A stretch of DNA of 13,388 bases from an uncultured Lachnospiraceae bacterium (GTDB lineage: Bacteria > Bacillota > Clostridia > Lachnospirales > Lachnospiraceae), in assembly GCA_910579225.1 (NCBI GenBank), contig CAJTTI010000046.1:1-13388 (forward strand), written 5' to 3'. A model generated the notes under the pieces. It saw only the letters and a list, made by a program, of their open reading frames with translations. It searched no databases and was not told the origin of the DNA. Positions 6,142 to 13,388 of the stretch are shown here, piece by piece; within the stretch, counting starts at the first letter, position 1, and every line of letters begins with the position of its first letter. The position numbers and the translations under genes were made by a program.

Positions 6142-7552
6142 AGAATAGCGTAGTATGCGTTCCATAACATCCGCCGTTGGCCCAGATTTTACCTTCTCCT
6201 GCAGAAGCCCCTGAAAGGGCAAGCCACTGTTCCTGACTCTCCGTCTGCCTTCCGAGCAGAAGGAGGCACTGATTCAGCCTCAGAGACTCCGTCGGCTTCA
6301 TCCAGAGAGAGACCGTATACTCTTCGCCAATCTTCTTCTGATTCAGCCGGAAACCATAGTCGCCCAATAAAACAGCTTTTCCTTCTCTACCGTCTGCATA
6401 TGCAACGCTTCCCGTATAAGAATCCATTGTTTTGGAAGAGGCATTGGTGATCAACGCATCTGCAGAGTCTGTTCCCTGCTGATTCTGAATGTTCTCATCA
6501 AAATTATAGTAAGCCACAAGGCTTTCTTCCAGAGTCCCCTGCACGGTAACTGCCGTCTTCTTCTCCACGGTCTTACCGTTCAGAGAGAGCCGGACCGTAA
6601 TATCTGCCGTACCTTCTTTCCGGGCGGTCACTCTGCCGTCCGCATCTACAGACGCCACGTCAGGATCACTGCTCGCATAACTAACCATAACTCCGGCTTC
6701 CTGCACAGCCGCAGGCATAATAACCTCGATGGTTCTGCTGCGCTTCAGTGGCAGCTTCATACTCCCAGTTACAACCGTGTCTTCCAACAGGTCTTCTGCA
6801 CTTTTGCCGTCGTAAAGCATCTGGATCTCCGCGTCTGAGAGCGCCCGGTTATAGACTCTGATCTCGTCTACCAGCCCGGCAAACGGCGCGTCATTCTTCC
6901 AGAAAGTAACACCCACATAAGCGCCCTGATCAGCTCCAGTCAGCGGCTGGTTTGTGTTCCCGGATGCCACTTGCTGTCCATCCAGATAAGCGCTCATTTT
7001 TTCTGAAGTTCCAGTCAATGTCAGCAGATGCCATGCAGAATCTATGGCACATGTATCGAATGTTTTCCATTGATAACTTGCTTTTGTTCCGCCGTTGGCC
7101 CACACTTTGCACTGCGATGATTTACCTCCATTGGTTGCATTTCCTGCGACACTGAACCACTTCTCCGGATTATTATACCCAAGGAACAGCAGGTTCTGGT
7201 TTTCCGCAAATGTCCCGTCCGGTTTCATCCACAGAGATATGGTAAAATTATCTCCCAGGTCCTTTTGTTTCAAATCCAAACCGTAGCTGCCAAGTCTGAC
7301 CGCACCGCCTTTTTTTCCATCCTCTTCAAAGACAGTCTGGCCGCTGTAATTTCCCATAGCACTCCCAAGGGGTGCCGCAGTCTCGCCGCCCTCCACACTG
7401 TTATCCAGTGTGGAGTCATCAAAGGTATAGTACGCCGTCAGACCTTTATCCAGATCCGGAGCTGCCGCCTCTGCAGTGGACGCGGGCCATACGATGGAAT
7501 TCATAAGCAGCGCTGCTGCCAGGAAACCGTATAATAATTTATTCCTTTTCAT
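6128..7552 (-). CDS. secreted LamG/Ig-domain protein, N-terminal part (ends early by frameshift)
   Basis: The 474-residue product begins with a classical signal peptide (MKRNKLLYGFLAAALLMNSI..., cut expected after AEA at 29). LamG domain 1 follows at about 36-248: LTAYYTFDD, NFTISLWMKPDG, MSAYLDGQQVASG and FAGLVDEIRVYNRALSDAEI are all hallmark LamG strands. A Big_2-like Ig domain occupies about 258-338 (VSYASSDPDVASVDADGRVTA). The first half of LamG domain 2 runs from 343 until the frame fails after SPRN. LamG 1 and 2 are clear duplicates (LGSYGLDLKQKDLGDNFTISLWMKP, LGDYGFRLNQKKIGEEYTVSLWMKP). AGGAG lies 9 bases before the ATG. The gene starts 28 bases after the stop of the GH43 gene and is likely co-transcribed with it. 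LamG domains adopt the concanavalin-like fold and here probably bind glycans; no enzyme motif is present. Confidence 0.8.
   Translation of the reverse strand: MKRNKLLYGFLAAALLMNSIVWPASTAEAAAPDLDKGLTAYYTFDDSTLDNSVEGGETAAPLGSAMGNYSGQTVFEEDGKKGGAVRLGSYGLDLKQKDLGDNFTISLWMKPDGTFAENQNLLFLGYNNPEKWFSVAGNATNGGKSSQCKVWANGGTKASYQWKTFDTCAIDSAWHLLTLTGTSEKMSAYLDGQQVASGNTNQPLTGADQGAYVGVTFWKNDAPFAGLVDEIRVYNRALSDAEIQMLYDGKSAEDLLEDTVVTGSMKLPLKRSRTIEVIMPAAVQEAGVMVSYASSDPDVASVDADGRVTARKEGTADITVRLSLNGKTVEKKTAVTVQGTLEESLVAYYNFDENIQNQQGTDSADALITNASSKTMDSYTGSVAYADGREGKAVLLGDYGFRLNQKKIGEEYTVSLWMKPTESLRLNQCLLLLGRQTESQEQWLALSGASAGEGKIWANGGCYGTHTTLFSPRN
6136..6141 (-). other. C6 homopolymer frameshift joining the two halves of the LamG gene
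   Basis: Minus-strand TTC TCC CCC CGA AAT TAA stops the upstream frame. Removing one C gives TTC TCC CCC GAA ATT AAG AAG, which rejoins LamG domain 2 as FSPEIKKGQW and makes one open frame of 935 codons from 7552 to 4744. The lesion is thus one extra C in a run of six. Confidence 0.85.
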
Positions 7553-7580
7553 ATTTTACTTCTCCTTTCCGGCAGCTGCC

Positions 7581-9146
7581 TTATTGCCCTCTGTATTCTG
7601 CTTCCACTACGTCAATAGCAATTGAAGCTTCATACCTGCGACCCTGATATTCATACTGCACTTCCAGCATCTTCCTGCCCGGTGTACTTAGATCAACGGA
7701 ATCCACGTTGGTCGTATATTCCTTGATGAGCGTCCTGGTTCCGTTGTCCAGTGACAGGCGGATACGGATATCGTCTGTATTGATCTCTTCGCCCACTGTA
7801 TAGAAGCGTACCGTCTTCAATACCTCTCTCCTGCCGGCTATGGTTGTATCGTCTGTATCATCCGGCAGAGATTCATCTGTAGATACATAGAAGGAGGCCT
7901 CTTCCTCTGGCGGATTCTGCATCAGCAAAGGTTTTCCACCATGGAAGACCAGATAGTAACCCGGATAGCGGACGCTCTCGAAGCGTACGCCTTCTCCGTC
8001 AGCTCCCTTCAGTGTACGGAAGGTCATCCGCTTCGCTTCATCTTCACTTCCCCGTACATCCTGGGACAACACCGGTTTGACCGTTCCGTCCGCTTCCGGA
8101 TCTCCGGCGCAGACGTACAGACCCGGTTTTGCATTGGACTCAATGGACACATATTCTTCTTTGTCAGAAGACGCTTTACCAGGTCTTAATACCCACTGAG
8201 CCGTTGCTCCGGTTTCAAAGGTATCCACCACCAGCTCTTTGCCCGTAATCGGATAAAACCCATCAACCAGTACATTTTCAAAATCCCGGATCGCCAGGTA
8301 GTTACCATCAGGATCCGTAATGTAACTGATCTTTCCTGCCAGGCCTGCAGCCGTCTTGCGGATAGGATCAATAGTTCCGTCACTGTTGATCTGGAATTTC
8401 TCCACACACGCCACACGCCGGAATCCGCTTCCATGAGGCAGACTACCATCATGGTAGACGAAATAGGTCTCTCCTTTGAAATCAAAAACTGCCATATGAT
8501 TCGTATTAGCAGTAGCTGACGGCTCCATCAGAATCCCGCCGAACTCCCACTCATTGCTCATAATGTCGTCCGTCGTCGCATAAGCCATCTGCTCTCTCCA
8601 GTCGCAAGCAAAGAACATATAGTACGGACCGTAGTAGTTGCCGTTCTCGTCCTGTTGACGGTAATAATAGGGCGCTTCTGTGAAGAAATGTCCGTCAAAC
8701 CAGACCTTATTCTCCCTGCCGACACCGTTGCCGTCCATCTTTCCGACTATAATATCAAAGGTTCCATCAGATGCATATCCACAGGACAGACGACTCGGGT
8801 CCCCGTCTCTGTCTTTGACAGAAATCATATCCTCATTCTGCTCGCAGACAAAGAAACGGGTATTGCCCCATCCCAGGTAGCGATGCTCAATTCCTTCCTC
8901 ATCCTTTTCAATCCAGATCGTCGGGTCAATGTCTTCCCAGCCATGCACACTACCAGTTGTATCAATATTTCTCACTAACGGTTTCCCAATATCTTCAAAA
9001 GGTCCGGTTGGGCTGTCAGACACTGCAACACCAATGGATTTACCACCACCATATGTACTGATTGTCTCTGTACAATAATAGAAATAATATTTGCCGTCGC
9101 TGCCCTTTGCCACCTGTCCGGCCCAAGCGGACAAATCATCCTGGGC
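7581..9146 (-). CDS. multi-GH43 secreted hydrolase, C-terminal part: end of third GH43, AbfB/CBM42-like, Big_3
   Basis: In the same frame as the segment upstream, from which only the TGA at 9147-9149 divides it. It completes the third GH43 beta-propeller: SAWAGQVAKGSDGKYYFYY, then GWEDIDPTIW with the second catalytic Asp (codon 8925-8927), and FFTEAPYYYR with the catalytic Glu (codon 8676-8678), and NHMAVFDFKGETYFVYHDG. Next is a domain of about 150 residues (GKISYITDPDGNYLAIRDF to EEEASFYV) with the YPGYYLVFHGGKPLLMQN pattern of AbfB/CBM42, known to bind arabinofuranose side chains. A Big_3-like Ig domain ends the protein (TVRFYTVGEEINTDDI... LSTPGRKMLEVQYEYQGRRYEASI, then TAA). No anchor is visible. 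A TTG at 9132-9134 could give a separate start only in principle: no binding site is seen and the fragment would lack the first blade. Confidence 0.8.
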   Translation of the reverse strand, partial: AQDDLSAWAGQVAKGSDGKYYFYYCTETISTYGGGKSIGVAVSDSPTGPFEDIGKPLVRNIDTTGSVHGWEDIDPTIWIEKDEEGIEHRYLGWGNTRFFVCEQNEDMISVKDRDGDPSRLSCGYASDGTFDIIVGKMDGNGVGRENKVWFDGHFFTEAPYYYRQQDENGNYYGPYYMFFACDWREQMAYATTDDIMSNEWEFGGILMEPSATANTNHMAVFDFKGETYFVYHDGSLPHGSGFRRVACVEKFQINSDGTIDPIRKTAAGLAGKISYITDPDGNYLAIRDFENVLVDGFYPITGKELVVDTFETGATAQWVLRPGKASSDKEEYVSIESNAKPGLYVCAGDPEADGTVKPVLSQDVRGSEDEAKRMTFRTLKGADGEGVRFESVRYPGYYLVFHGGKPLLMQNPPEEEASFYVSTDESLPDDTDDTTIAGRREVLKTVRFYTVGEEINTDDIRIRLSLDNGTRTLIKEYTTNVDSVDLSTPGRKMLEVQYEYQGRRYEASIAIDVVEAEYRGQ

Positions 9147-9149
9147 TCA
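9147..9149 (-). other. in-frame TGA inside the third GH43 domain
   Basis: The codons run GAG CAT ATT ACA TGA GCC CAG GAT GAT TTG TCC GCT TGG GCC, i.e. EHIT*AQDDLSAWA. Both sides are in one frame and together form a continuous GH43 module. Family members commonly have Trp-Ala before the D(A)WAPxV stretch at this point, so TGG to TGA is the simplest reading. Three intact genes in the window end in TGA, so TGA is a normal stop here. Confidence 0.85.
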
Positions 9150-12100
9150 TGTAATATGCTCACGGTCTGCCCTTAAAGTCTCTCCCTCAAAGGTCCAGTT
9201 GATCATATCTTTTGAAGAATAACAATACCAGCCTGGCATCTGATAATGTTCATCGTTGGCTGTATCACGACCCACATAGCAATATACCGTATCGCCATCC
9301 ACCAGGATCGACGGATCGCCTCCGTACAAAATATTTCCATCCGCATCAAATCCCAGCATGGGATTACCTGCTGTACTCTTGTCCAGATACTTGAAATCTT
9401 CCTCACCAATATACCCGTAATTCGGATCTCCCCATTTATGCTGCAGCGCCGTATACTCTTCCTCTGTCACCGGCATCACATAACCGTGACGGAATTTGCC
9501 CGGCATGCTGAACTCGTCGTTGGACAGCATCTGGAATTCTCCGGACTCCAGATCATCCGTCACCAGCGGATAATACCCCTGTCCTCTGGCAAAACGGTCC
9601 ACCAGCAGGCACCACTGTTCTTTGCCTTCTGCAGTACGCTGATTCATCTTAAAGATAATCGGCCCTTCCACAGCTCCCTGCTGAGCCGGAACCTTGTTGG
9701 ACAATGTATCAGACGGGATATCTGAAAAGGTTCCCAATACAGAATCCGATTTGTCAATGGCAATGCTGCCTATGGATTCATTCTTCGTATAACGATAATA
9801 AGTCCCGTCATGCTCGATCATCGTGGAATCGATGACTTTCACGCCTTCCCCTTTGTGGTACAGCTTTGCATCTGTAAAAGTACGGAAATCACGGGTCTTG
9901 CAGTAATAGATGGCATGATTCTCGTAATCTTCCAGAATGTTCTCATTCTCATCTACCTTCAGAGTTGTCGCAGACCAGTAGACCACATATTCCCCGGTCT
10001 TCTCATCATAGATGAACTCCGGAGCCCAAGTGCAGCCGGCCCCTTCCGGTGCAATCTCTGCCAGCCATGGCTCGCTCCAGTTTACCAGATCGTCGGATTC
10101 CCATACGACAATACCATGGCTTCCGTTAGCACCTGCCTCCGCCCAGCTGCGGTTATGCGCAATACTCAGATCTGTGGCAATCATGTAGAATTTATCGCCT
10201 TCTGCAATCCTTGCGATATAATGGTCCCGCAGACCGCTCTCGCCGATGGTATTGGTCAGTACTGCCTTGTCATTATTCAGGTTCTGCCAGTGCAGGCCGT
10301 CTTCGCTGACTGAGAAGTAAGTTTGTTCCTTCGTACCGTCTTCTTCCGTACCGGTGAAGCGGACAAACAGATAACCAATGTAATCTTTCTCACTGACTGC
10401 TTTCGGCGCCGCCTTGACTGTCAGACGATACGTCTTCTCGACGGACGCTCCGCCTTTGGTAAATTCCGCAGTCAGAGTTACAGACGTATCTTCGCTTTGT
10501 CTGGTCACTACGCCTGCAGGCGTGTCGTCGTATCCGTCATTGGGCGCTGCCGACGTGCTGACGACGTTCTCATCGCTGGACGTCCACCGGATAGATACGC
10601 CATTCTTCTCAGAGGGAAGAGTGATATTTCCTTTGACTGCGTCCGCATTCGGGATCTCGAAGCTTTCTGCTACCTGCTGCAAATCTTCCATGGACTCCTG
10701 ACGCAACTTCTCATCCTTTTCGGTGAATTCCTTCACTTCATTCTCCGTCATAGCCCAGTCGTAGACCTTCACATTATCAAAGTATCCGCGGAAATAAAGA
10801 TCTCCGCTGTAGAAGGATTTTCCAAGATAAGCCTTCAGGTCCGTCCCCAAGTCGGACAGTTTGATGCCGGTGTTGGTATTCTCCGCGACCAGTCTGCCGT
10901 CCTGATACAGGCTGATGGTATTCTTCGTAATGACCATCTTTACGTTGATCCAGGTCCGGCTGTTGTTGGGGTATTTAAAATTTTTTGATGCAATTTTCTC
11001 AGTGCTGTAACTACCCTTCGTGATCGCCAGCTTCATACTGGTAGGCATGGTCTTCAGGAACAGATATTTATTCTCATCCTGGCCAACCGCAAAGGTAAAA
11101 TAGTTCCCGCTTCTGGTCACTTCCTTCACATCCATGGAGATGGTCAGGGCATCTTTCTTATCAAAGAAGCCTTTCGGAAACTCCAGGTAAGCATCGTGTC
11201 CGCCAAATGCTGTGCCACCATCCAGATAAAGCACCTGTCCGTACTCCTCGTCCTGTACATAGGATGCTCCTTCCGACAGCTTCGCATCGTTGTCTCCCCG
11301 GCGGTCACTGACAGTTCCTGTAAAGTCTTCGTCAAAGTCATACTCCAGAATCGGAGTTCCCTCAATGGATTCTCCTTCTACTATGAGCTGGATACTAAAT
11401 TCAGAACCGTTCTCTCCGGCAAACTCCTTATCCGAAAGATTCAGCACCGGCGCTCCTTCCGAATCGAAGAACACCGGCTTCACATAGCAGTGCCGGCAGG
11501 GATCATATAAAGGATCACCTGAATGTGCCTTATGCTCTTCTGTAGGTCTTGCATGGTATACGATAACCGGATTGCCGTTCTCGTCTATCGTAAAGGAATT
11601 GTGACCCGGACCGGATACCTCGTCATCAAAGTCCGGACTGGTCAGGACCGGATAAGGCATCTTAGTCCAGCTCTCCGGTTTTGTCAAATCTGCATTTTCC
11701 TCTGCCATCAGAAGACCTACACAGTACTCAGAACCTGTCGCAGAAGCAGAGTATGCCAGGTACACCTTGCCATCCTTCTTCAGTACCGCCGGGCCTTCAT
11801 TGACTGGTATATTCACGCGCTCCCAGCTGTATTCCGGCGTAGTAATGATGGAGCAATTACTGGTAAGCTGCGTAGGATTTGCCGGGTCAATTGTAGCAAT
11901 ATAGACATTGCTCAGATTTCCCTGGGTCTTGTCCGCCCACGACAGGTAATGATTTCCCCCTGCTTCAAAATAAGTCATATCCAGAGACATCACAGCCAGA
12001 CAGTTTTTCTCGTCTCCGGCTTTCGCTTTCACAAGACTCGGTTCTCCCCAACTGTCCGGATTCATCATATCGTCAGAATTTTCGCATTTGATCATAAAAG

Positions 12101-12758
12101 GCCGGATATTAAAACTGGTATCAGCTCTCGTGTTCAATGCTGCTGTACTGACAAAATACCAGCTGCCGCCGATCTTATGCAGCTCCGGCGCCCAGATAAA
12201 GCGTCCCAGTGATCCGCTCTGGTTTTCATCCCAGATTGTTACTTCCTCTGCATCCGCCAGACCACTGATGGTCTTTGCTCTTCTGAGAACCAGTCGGTCA
12301 TAGCCTTCCGGATCACCTCCGCTCTGCATGGGGTAAGATGCTGTGAAATAGTAATATCCGTCATCTTCATTATAGATGATAAACGGATCTGCACGCTCCG
12401 AAATCAACGGTGCGCCTTTCTCCATATAATAAGCAGAACCTCCGACTGTTCCCCGGACCGTATAAGTCCCCGGGCGGGCAGTATTGATTTTCTCCAGATC
12501 TGCCTGATTCCATCTTACAGAAAGGGTTTTCTCCGTTCCGTCAGAATAAGAAGCTTTTACCGGACCTGTCGAAAGCTTATCCTCCAGTTTCTCTCCGGTC
12601 TGGATTGTCAGGTTCCCCGGCAGCCCTTCCAGATTCGTAAGGGAAGGATTCGTGAATTTCTTCACAAGCCGGTCATATTCCGTCTGTGTCAGCGCAGCCC
12701 GGGAGTCCCAGATTGCATCCGCTGCTCCGTCCATATCTGTAAAGGAATATTCTGCTGG
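9147..12758 (-). CDS. multi-GH43 secreted hydrolase, central part: Big_4, GH43, LamG, Ig, GH43, start of third GH43
   Basis: About 1200 codons, numbered from the ATG at 12734. Residues 36-98 are a Big_4 Ig-like domain (VKASYSDGTEKTLSVRW, GTYTVRGTV). GH43 module 1 spans about 105-435, with likely catalytic Asp116 (ERADPF), Asp252 (SLDMTY) and Glu313 (NEGPAV), plus GPGHNSF and IVYHAR of arabinofuranosidase-type GH43s. A LamG domain covers 461-670 (LTISMDVKE, ISLYQDGRLVAENTN, YFDNVKVYDWAMTENEV). An Ig-like domain spans 675-775. GH43 module 2 (about 783-1090) has Asp837 (GLRDHYIAR), Asp969 (VIDSTMI) and Glu1023 (AVEGPI). GH43 module 3 starts near 1105 with Asp1140 (GGDPSILVDGD) and is cut by the TGA. 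GH43 enzymes release arabinose or xylose from plant polysaccharides by inversion. The ATG at 12734 is not a real start: homologous coding sequence continues upstream in another frame and there is no binding site. Confidence 0.85.
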   Translation of the reverse strand, partial: PAEYSFTDMDGAADAIWDSRAALTQTEYDRLVKKFTNPSLTNLEGLPGNLTIQTGEKLEDKLSTGPVKASYSDGTEKTLSVRWNQADLEKINTARPGTYTVRGTVGGSAYYMEKGAPLISERADPFIIYNEDDGYYYFTASYPMQSGGDPEGYDRLVLRRAKTISGLADAEEVTIWDENQSGSLGRFIWAPELHKIGGSWYFVSTAALNTRADTSFNIRPFMIKCENSDDMMNPDSWGEPSLVKAKAGDEKNCLAVMSLDMTYFEAGGNHYLSWADKTQGNLSNVYIATIDPANPTQLTSNCSIITTPEYSWERVNIPVNEGPAVLKKDGKVYLAYSASATGSEYCVGLLMAEENADLTKPESWTKMPYPVLTSPDFDDEVSGPGHNSFTIDENGNPVIVYHARPTEEHKAHSGDPLYDPCRHCYVKPVFFDSEGAPVLNLSDKEFAGENGSEFSIQLIVEGESIEGTPILEYDFDEDFTGTVSDRRGDNDAKLSEGASYVQDEEYGQVLYLDGGTAFGGHDAYLEFPKGFFDKKDALTISMDVKEVTRSGNYFTFAVGQDENKYLFLKTMPTSMKLAITKGSYSTEKIASKNFKYPNNSRTWINVKMVITKNTISLYQDGRLVAENTNTGIKLSDLGTDLKAYLGKSFYSGDLYFRGYFDNVKVYDWAMTENEVKEFTEKDEKLRQESMEDLQQVAESFEIPNADAVKGNITLPSEKNGVSIRWTSSDENVVSTSAAPNDGYDDTPAGVVTRQSEDTSVTLTAEFTKGGASVEKTYRLTVKAAPKAVSEKDYIGYLFVRFTGTEEDGTKEQTYFSVSEDGLHWQNLNNDKAVLTNTIGESGLRDHYIARIAEGDKFYMIATDLSIAHNRSWAEAGANGSHGIVVWESDDLVNWSEPWLAEIAPEGAGCTWAPEFIYDEKTGEYVVYWSATTLKVDENENILEDYENHAIYYCKTRDFRTFTDAKLYHKGEGVKVIDSTMIEHDGTYYRYTKNESIGSIAIDKSDSVLGTFSDIPSDTLSNKVPAQQGAVEGPIIFKMNQRTAEGKEQWCLLVDRFARGQGYYPLVTDDLESGEFQMLSNDEFSMPGKFRHGYVMPVTEEEYTALQHKWGDPNYGYIGEEDFKYLDKSTAGNPMLGFDADGNILYGGDPSILVDGDTVYCYVGRDTANDEHYQMPGWYCYSSKDMINWTFEGETLRADREHIT
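12757..12758 (-). other. one-base deletion frameshift between beta-helix and Big_4 region
   Basis: Upstream frame reads GGC GGT ATT GAC CAG CAG AAT, leading to IDQQNIPLQIW and a later stop. Downstream frame reads CCA GCA GAA TAT TCC TTT ACA GAT ATG GAC GGA (PAEYSFTDMDG), leading into the Big_4 region. Adding one C (GAC CCA GCA) joins them as GGTYTGGIDPAEYSFTDMDG. The frame switch itself is certain; the exact base is inferred. Confidence 0.7.
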
Positions 12759-13063
12759 TCAATACCGCCGGTGTAGGTGCCGCCGGTAAGGGCCGCTTTG
12801 AAATGTTCTCCCGTTCCTTCTTCTTTCTCCACAAACGCGCCTGCTGTAAAGGTCCCGGCAGAAATCTGATTGTCAAATCCTTCCATATTCACATCCGTAT
12901 GGAAGACTGCCTTTCCGGCTGTCACTTTTACATTTTCCCCGGTAATCTTCAGCGAATAAGTATCAAAAGCATAGGCTTCGGATTTGATCTCTCCTCCTTC
13001 GATTACAACAGGAACATTTCTGTATGCGCTGATCGCTGTCTGAACCGCCTCAATACGCCCCCC
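12758..13063 (-). pseudogene. multi-GH43 hydrolase, beta-helix fragment in a shifted frame
   Basis: About 100 codons between two frameshifts, reading (G)GRIEAVQTAISAYRNVP, VVIEGGEIKSEAYAFDTY, SLKITGENVKVTAGKAVF, NMEGFDNQISAGTFTAGAF and ALTGGTYTGG. Short beta-strands with repeated Gly-Gly turns and IxGGxI/SAGTF patterns are those of a right-handed parallel beta-helix, as in pectate-lyase-like and surface adhesin-like proteins. It continues the beta-helix of the segment upstream. No catalytic residues can be assigned. A GTG-started reading from 12925 exists but has no convincing ribosome binding site. Confidence 0.65.
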
Positions 13064-13388
13064 CTGTCATCTTCAATGGGCATTCCGCTTTGGAAGAACC
13101 AACGCTGATTGCACTTGTCGTATCTTTAGTGCTCCTGGAAAGGATCGCTCCTCCCTCCATTTCAAGGCGCGCGCTCCCTCTGCTGCTGCTGATATCAATT
13201 GTGGCATACGCTTTAGTTCCTTCCGGTCCCTGTACGGTTCCGCCTTTGACAATGCCAACAGCATTGTCTTTCAGGCGAATCGCATTTCCTACTGTACTTG
13301 TAGTCTCCACGAGCCCGCCTTCAACGGTTATGCTGCCTTCATTGTAAACATCAATGGCCGCTGCAGAATTACTGCGTACAATTCCGCC
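13050..13388 (-). pseudogene. multi-GH43 hydrolase, N-ward beta-helix fragment, runs off the window
   Basis: The frame is open to the window's right edge (GGIVRSNSAAAIDVYNEGS, ITVEGGLVETTSTVGNAI, VKGGTVQGPEGTKAYATI, LEMEGGAILSRSTKD, PLKMTGG) and stops at 13050 just after the G7 run. Each turn repeats a (V/I/L)xGGx(V/I) strand pattern about every 20-25 residues, typical of a right-handed beta-helix. The signal peptide and true start lie beyond base 13388. With six Gs instead of seven the frame would continue as MTGGRIEAV. Confidence 0.65.
13058..13064 (-). other. G7 homopolymer frameshift in the beta-helix region
   Basis: Minus-strand ATG ACA GGG GGG GCG TAT TGA terminates the upstream frame. 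Dropping one G gives ATG ACA GGG GGG CGT ATT GAG, which continues the beta-helix. So the run has one base more than needed, the same sign of lesion as in the C6 run of the neighbouring gene. Confidence 0.8.

Noticed and set aside
9147..9149. TGA read as tryptophan genome-wide, or as selenocysteine.
   Set aside because: The CvpA, LysM and sugar-binding protein genes all end properly at TGA, and no other internal TGA is seen in intact genes. Family expectation at the site is Trp rather than Cys, and no selenocysteine insertion hairpin was recognised after it.
5705..12303. Many plus-strand open frames of 60-260 codons across the GH43 and LamG genes.
   Set aside because: They are antisense shadows of the GC-richer minus-strand genes: no ribosome binding sites, low-complexity or Cys/Arg-rich translations, no domains.

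Overview
The window comes from a low-to-mid GC Gram-positive gut-type bacterium, most likely a member of the Lachnospiraceae (Bacillota). The reasons are the consensus sigma-A promoters and AGGAGG ribosome binding sites, the LysM protein - DUF5711 - CvpA gene order, and long secreted multi-domain CAZymes built from GH43, LamG and bacterial Ig modules. No gene fixes the genus. Every gene and every clear promoter lies on the minus strand, so the biological order runs from base 13388 down to base 1.

Bases 13388-7581 hold most of one very large secreted arabinan/arabinoxylan-type hydrolase whose N-terminus is off the window. Its order is: right-handed beta-helix, Ig-like (Big_4), GH43, LamG, Ig-like, GH43, GH43, AbfB/CBM42-like, Ig-like (Big_3). 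All three GH43 modules have a visible Asp-Asp-Glu triad. The frame is broken three times: one extra G in a G7 run, one missing C near 12757, and a TGA where the GH43 fold expects Trp (9147-9149). A second secreted protein starts 28 bases downstream (7552-4744: LamG, Ig, LamG, Ig-like, helical linker, Ig, 11-residue Pro/Glu/Asp repeats). It is broken once, in a C6 run. Four lesions in two adjacent CAZyme genes, against none in the other four genes, suggest decay, on/off variation or assembly error; the sequence alone cannot decide.

Bases 4743-3520 hold a leader with two hairpins, a YtfQ-like (furanose-type) sugar-binding lipoprotein with no permease genes beside it, and a strong intrinsic terminator. 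A furanose-binding protein next to arabinofuranosidase-type GH43 enzymes fits one pathway for arabinofuranose or galactofuranose polymers.

Bases 3465-286 hold a housekeeping-looking operon: a membrane protein with a C-terminal LysM and an N-terminal domain that resembles a catalytically dead MPN/JAMM domain, a DUF5711 membrane protein, and a CvpA-family membrane protein. All three are membrane or envelope proteins.

Bases 285-1 hold no gene. They carry two tandem near-consensus promoters with AT-rich upstream elements and a leader with a boxA-like motif, all pointing left. This is the promoter region of a ribosomal RNA operon whose 16S gene should begin just outside the window.
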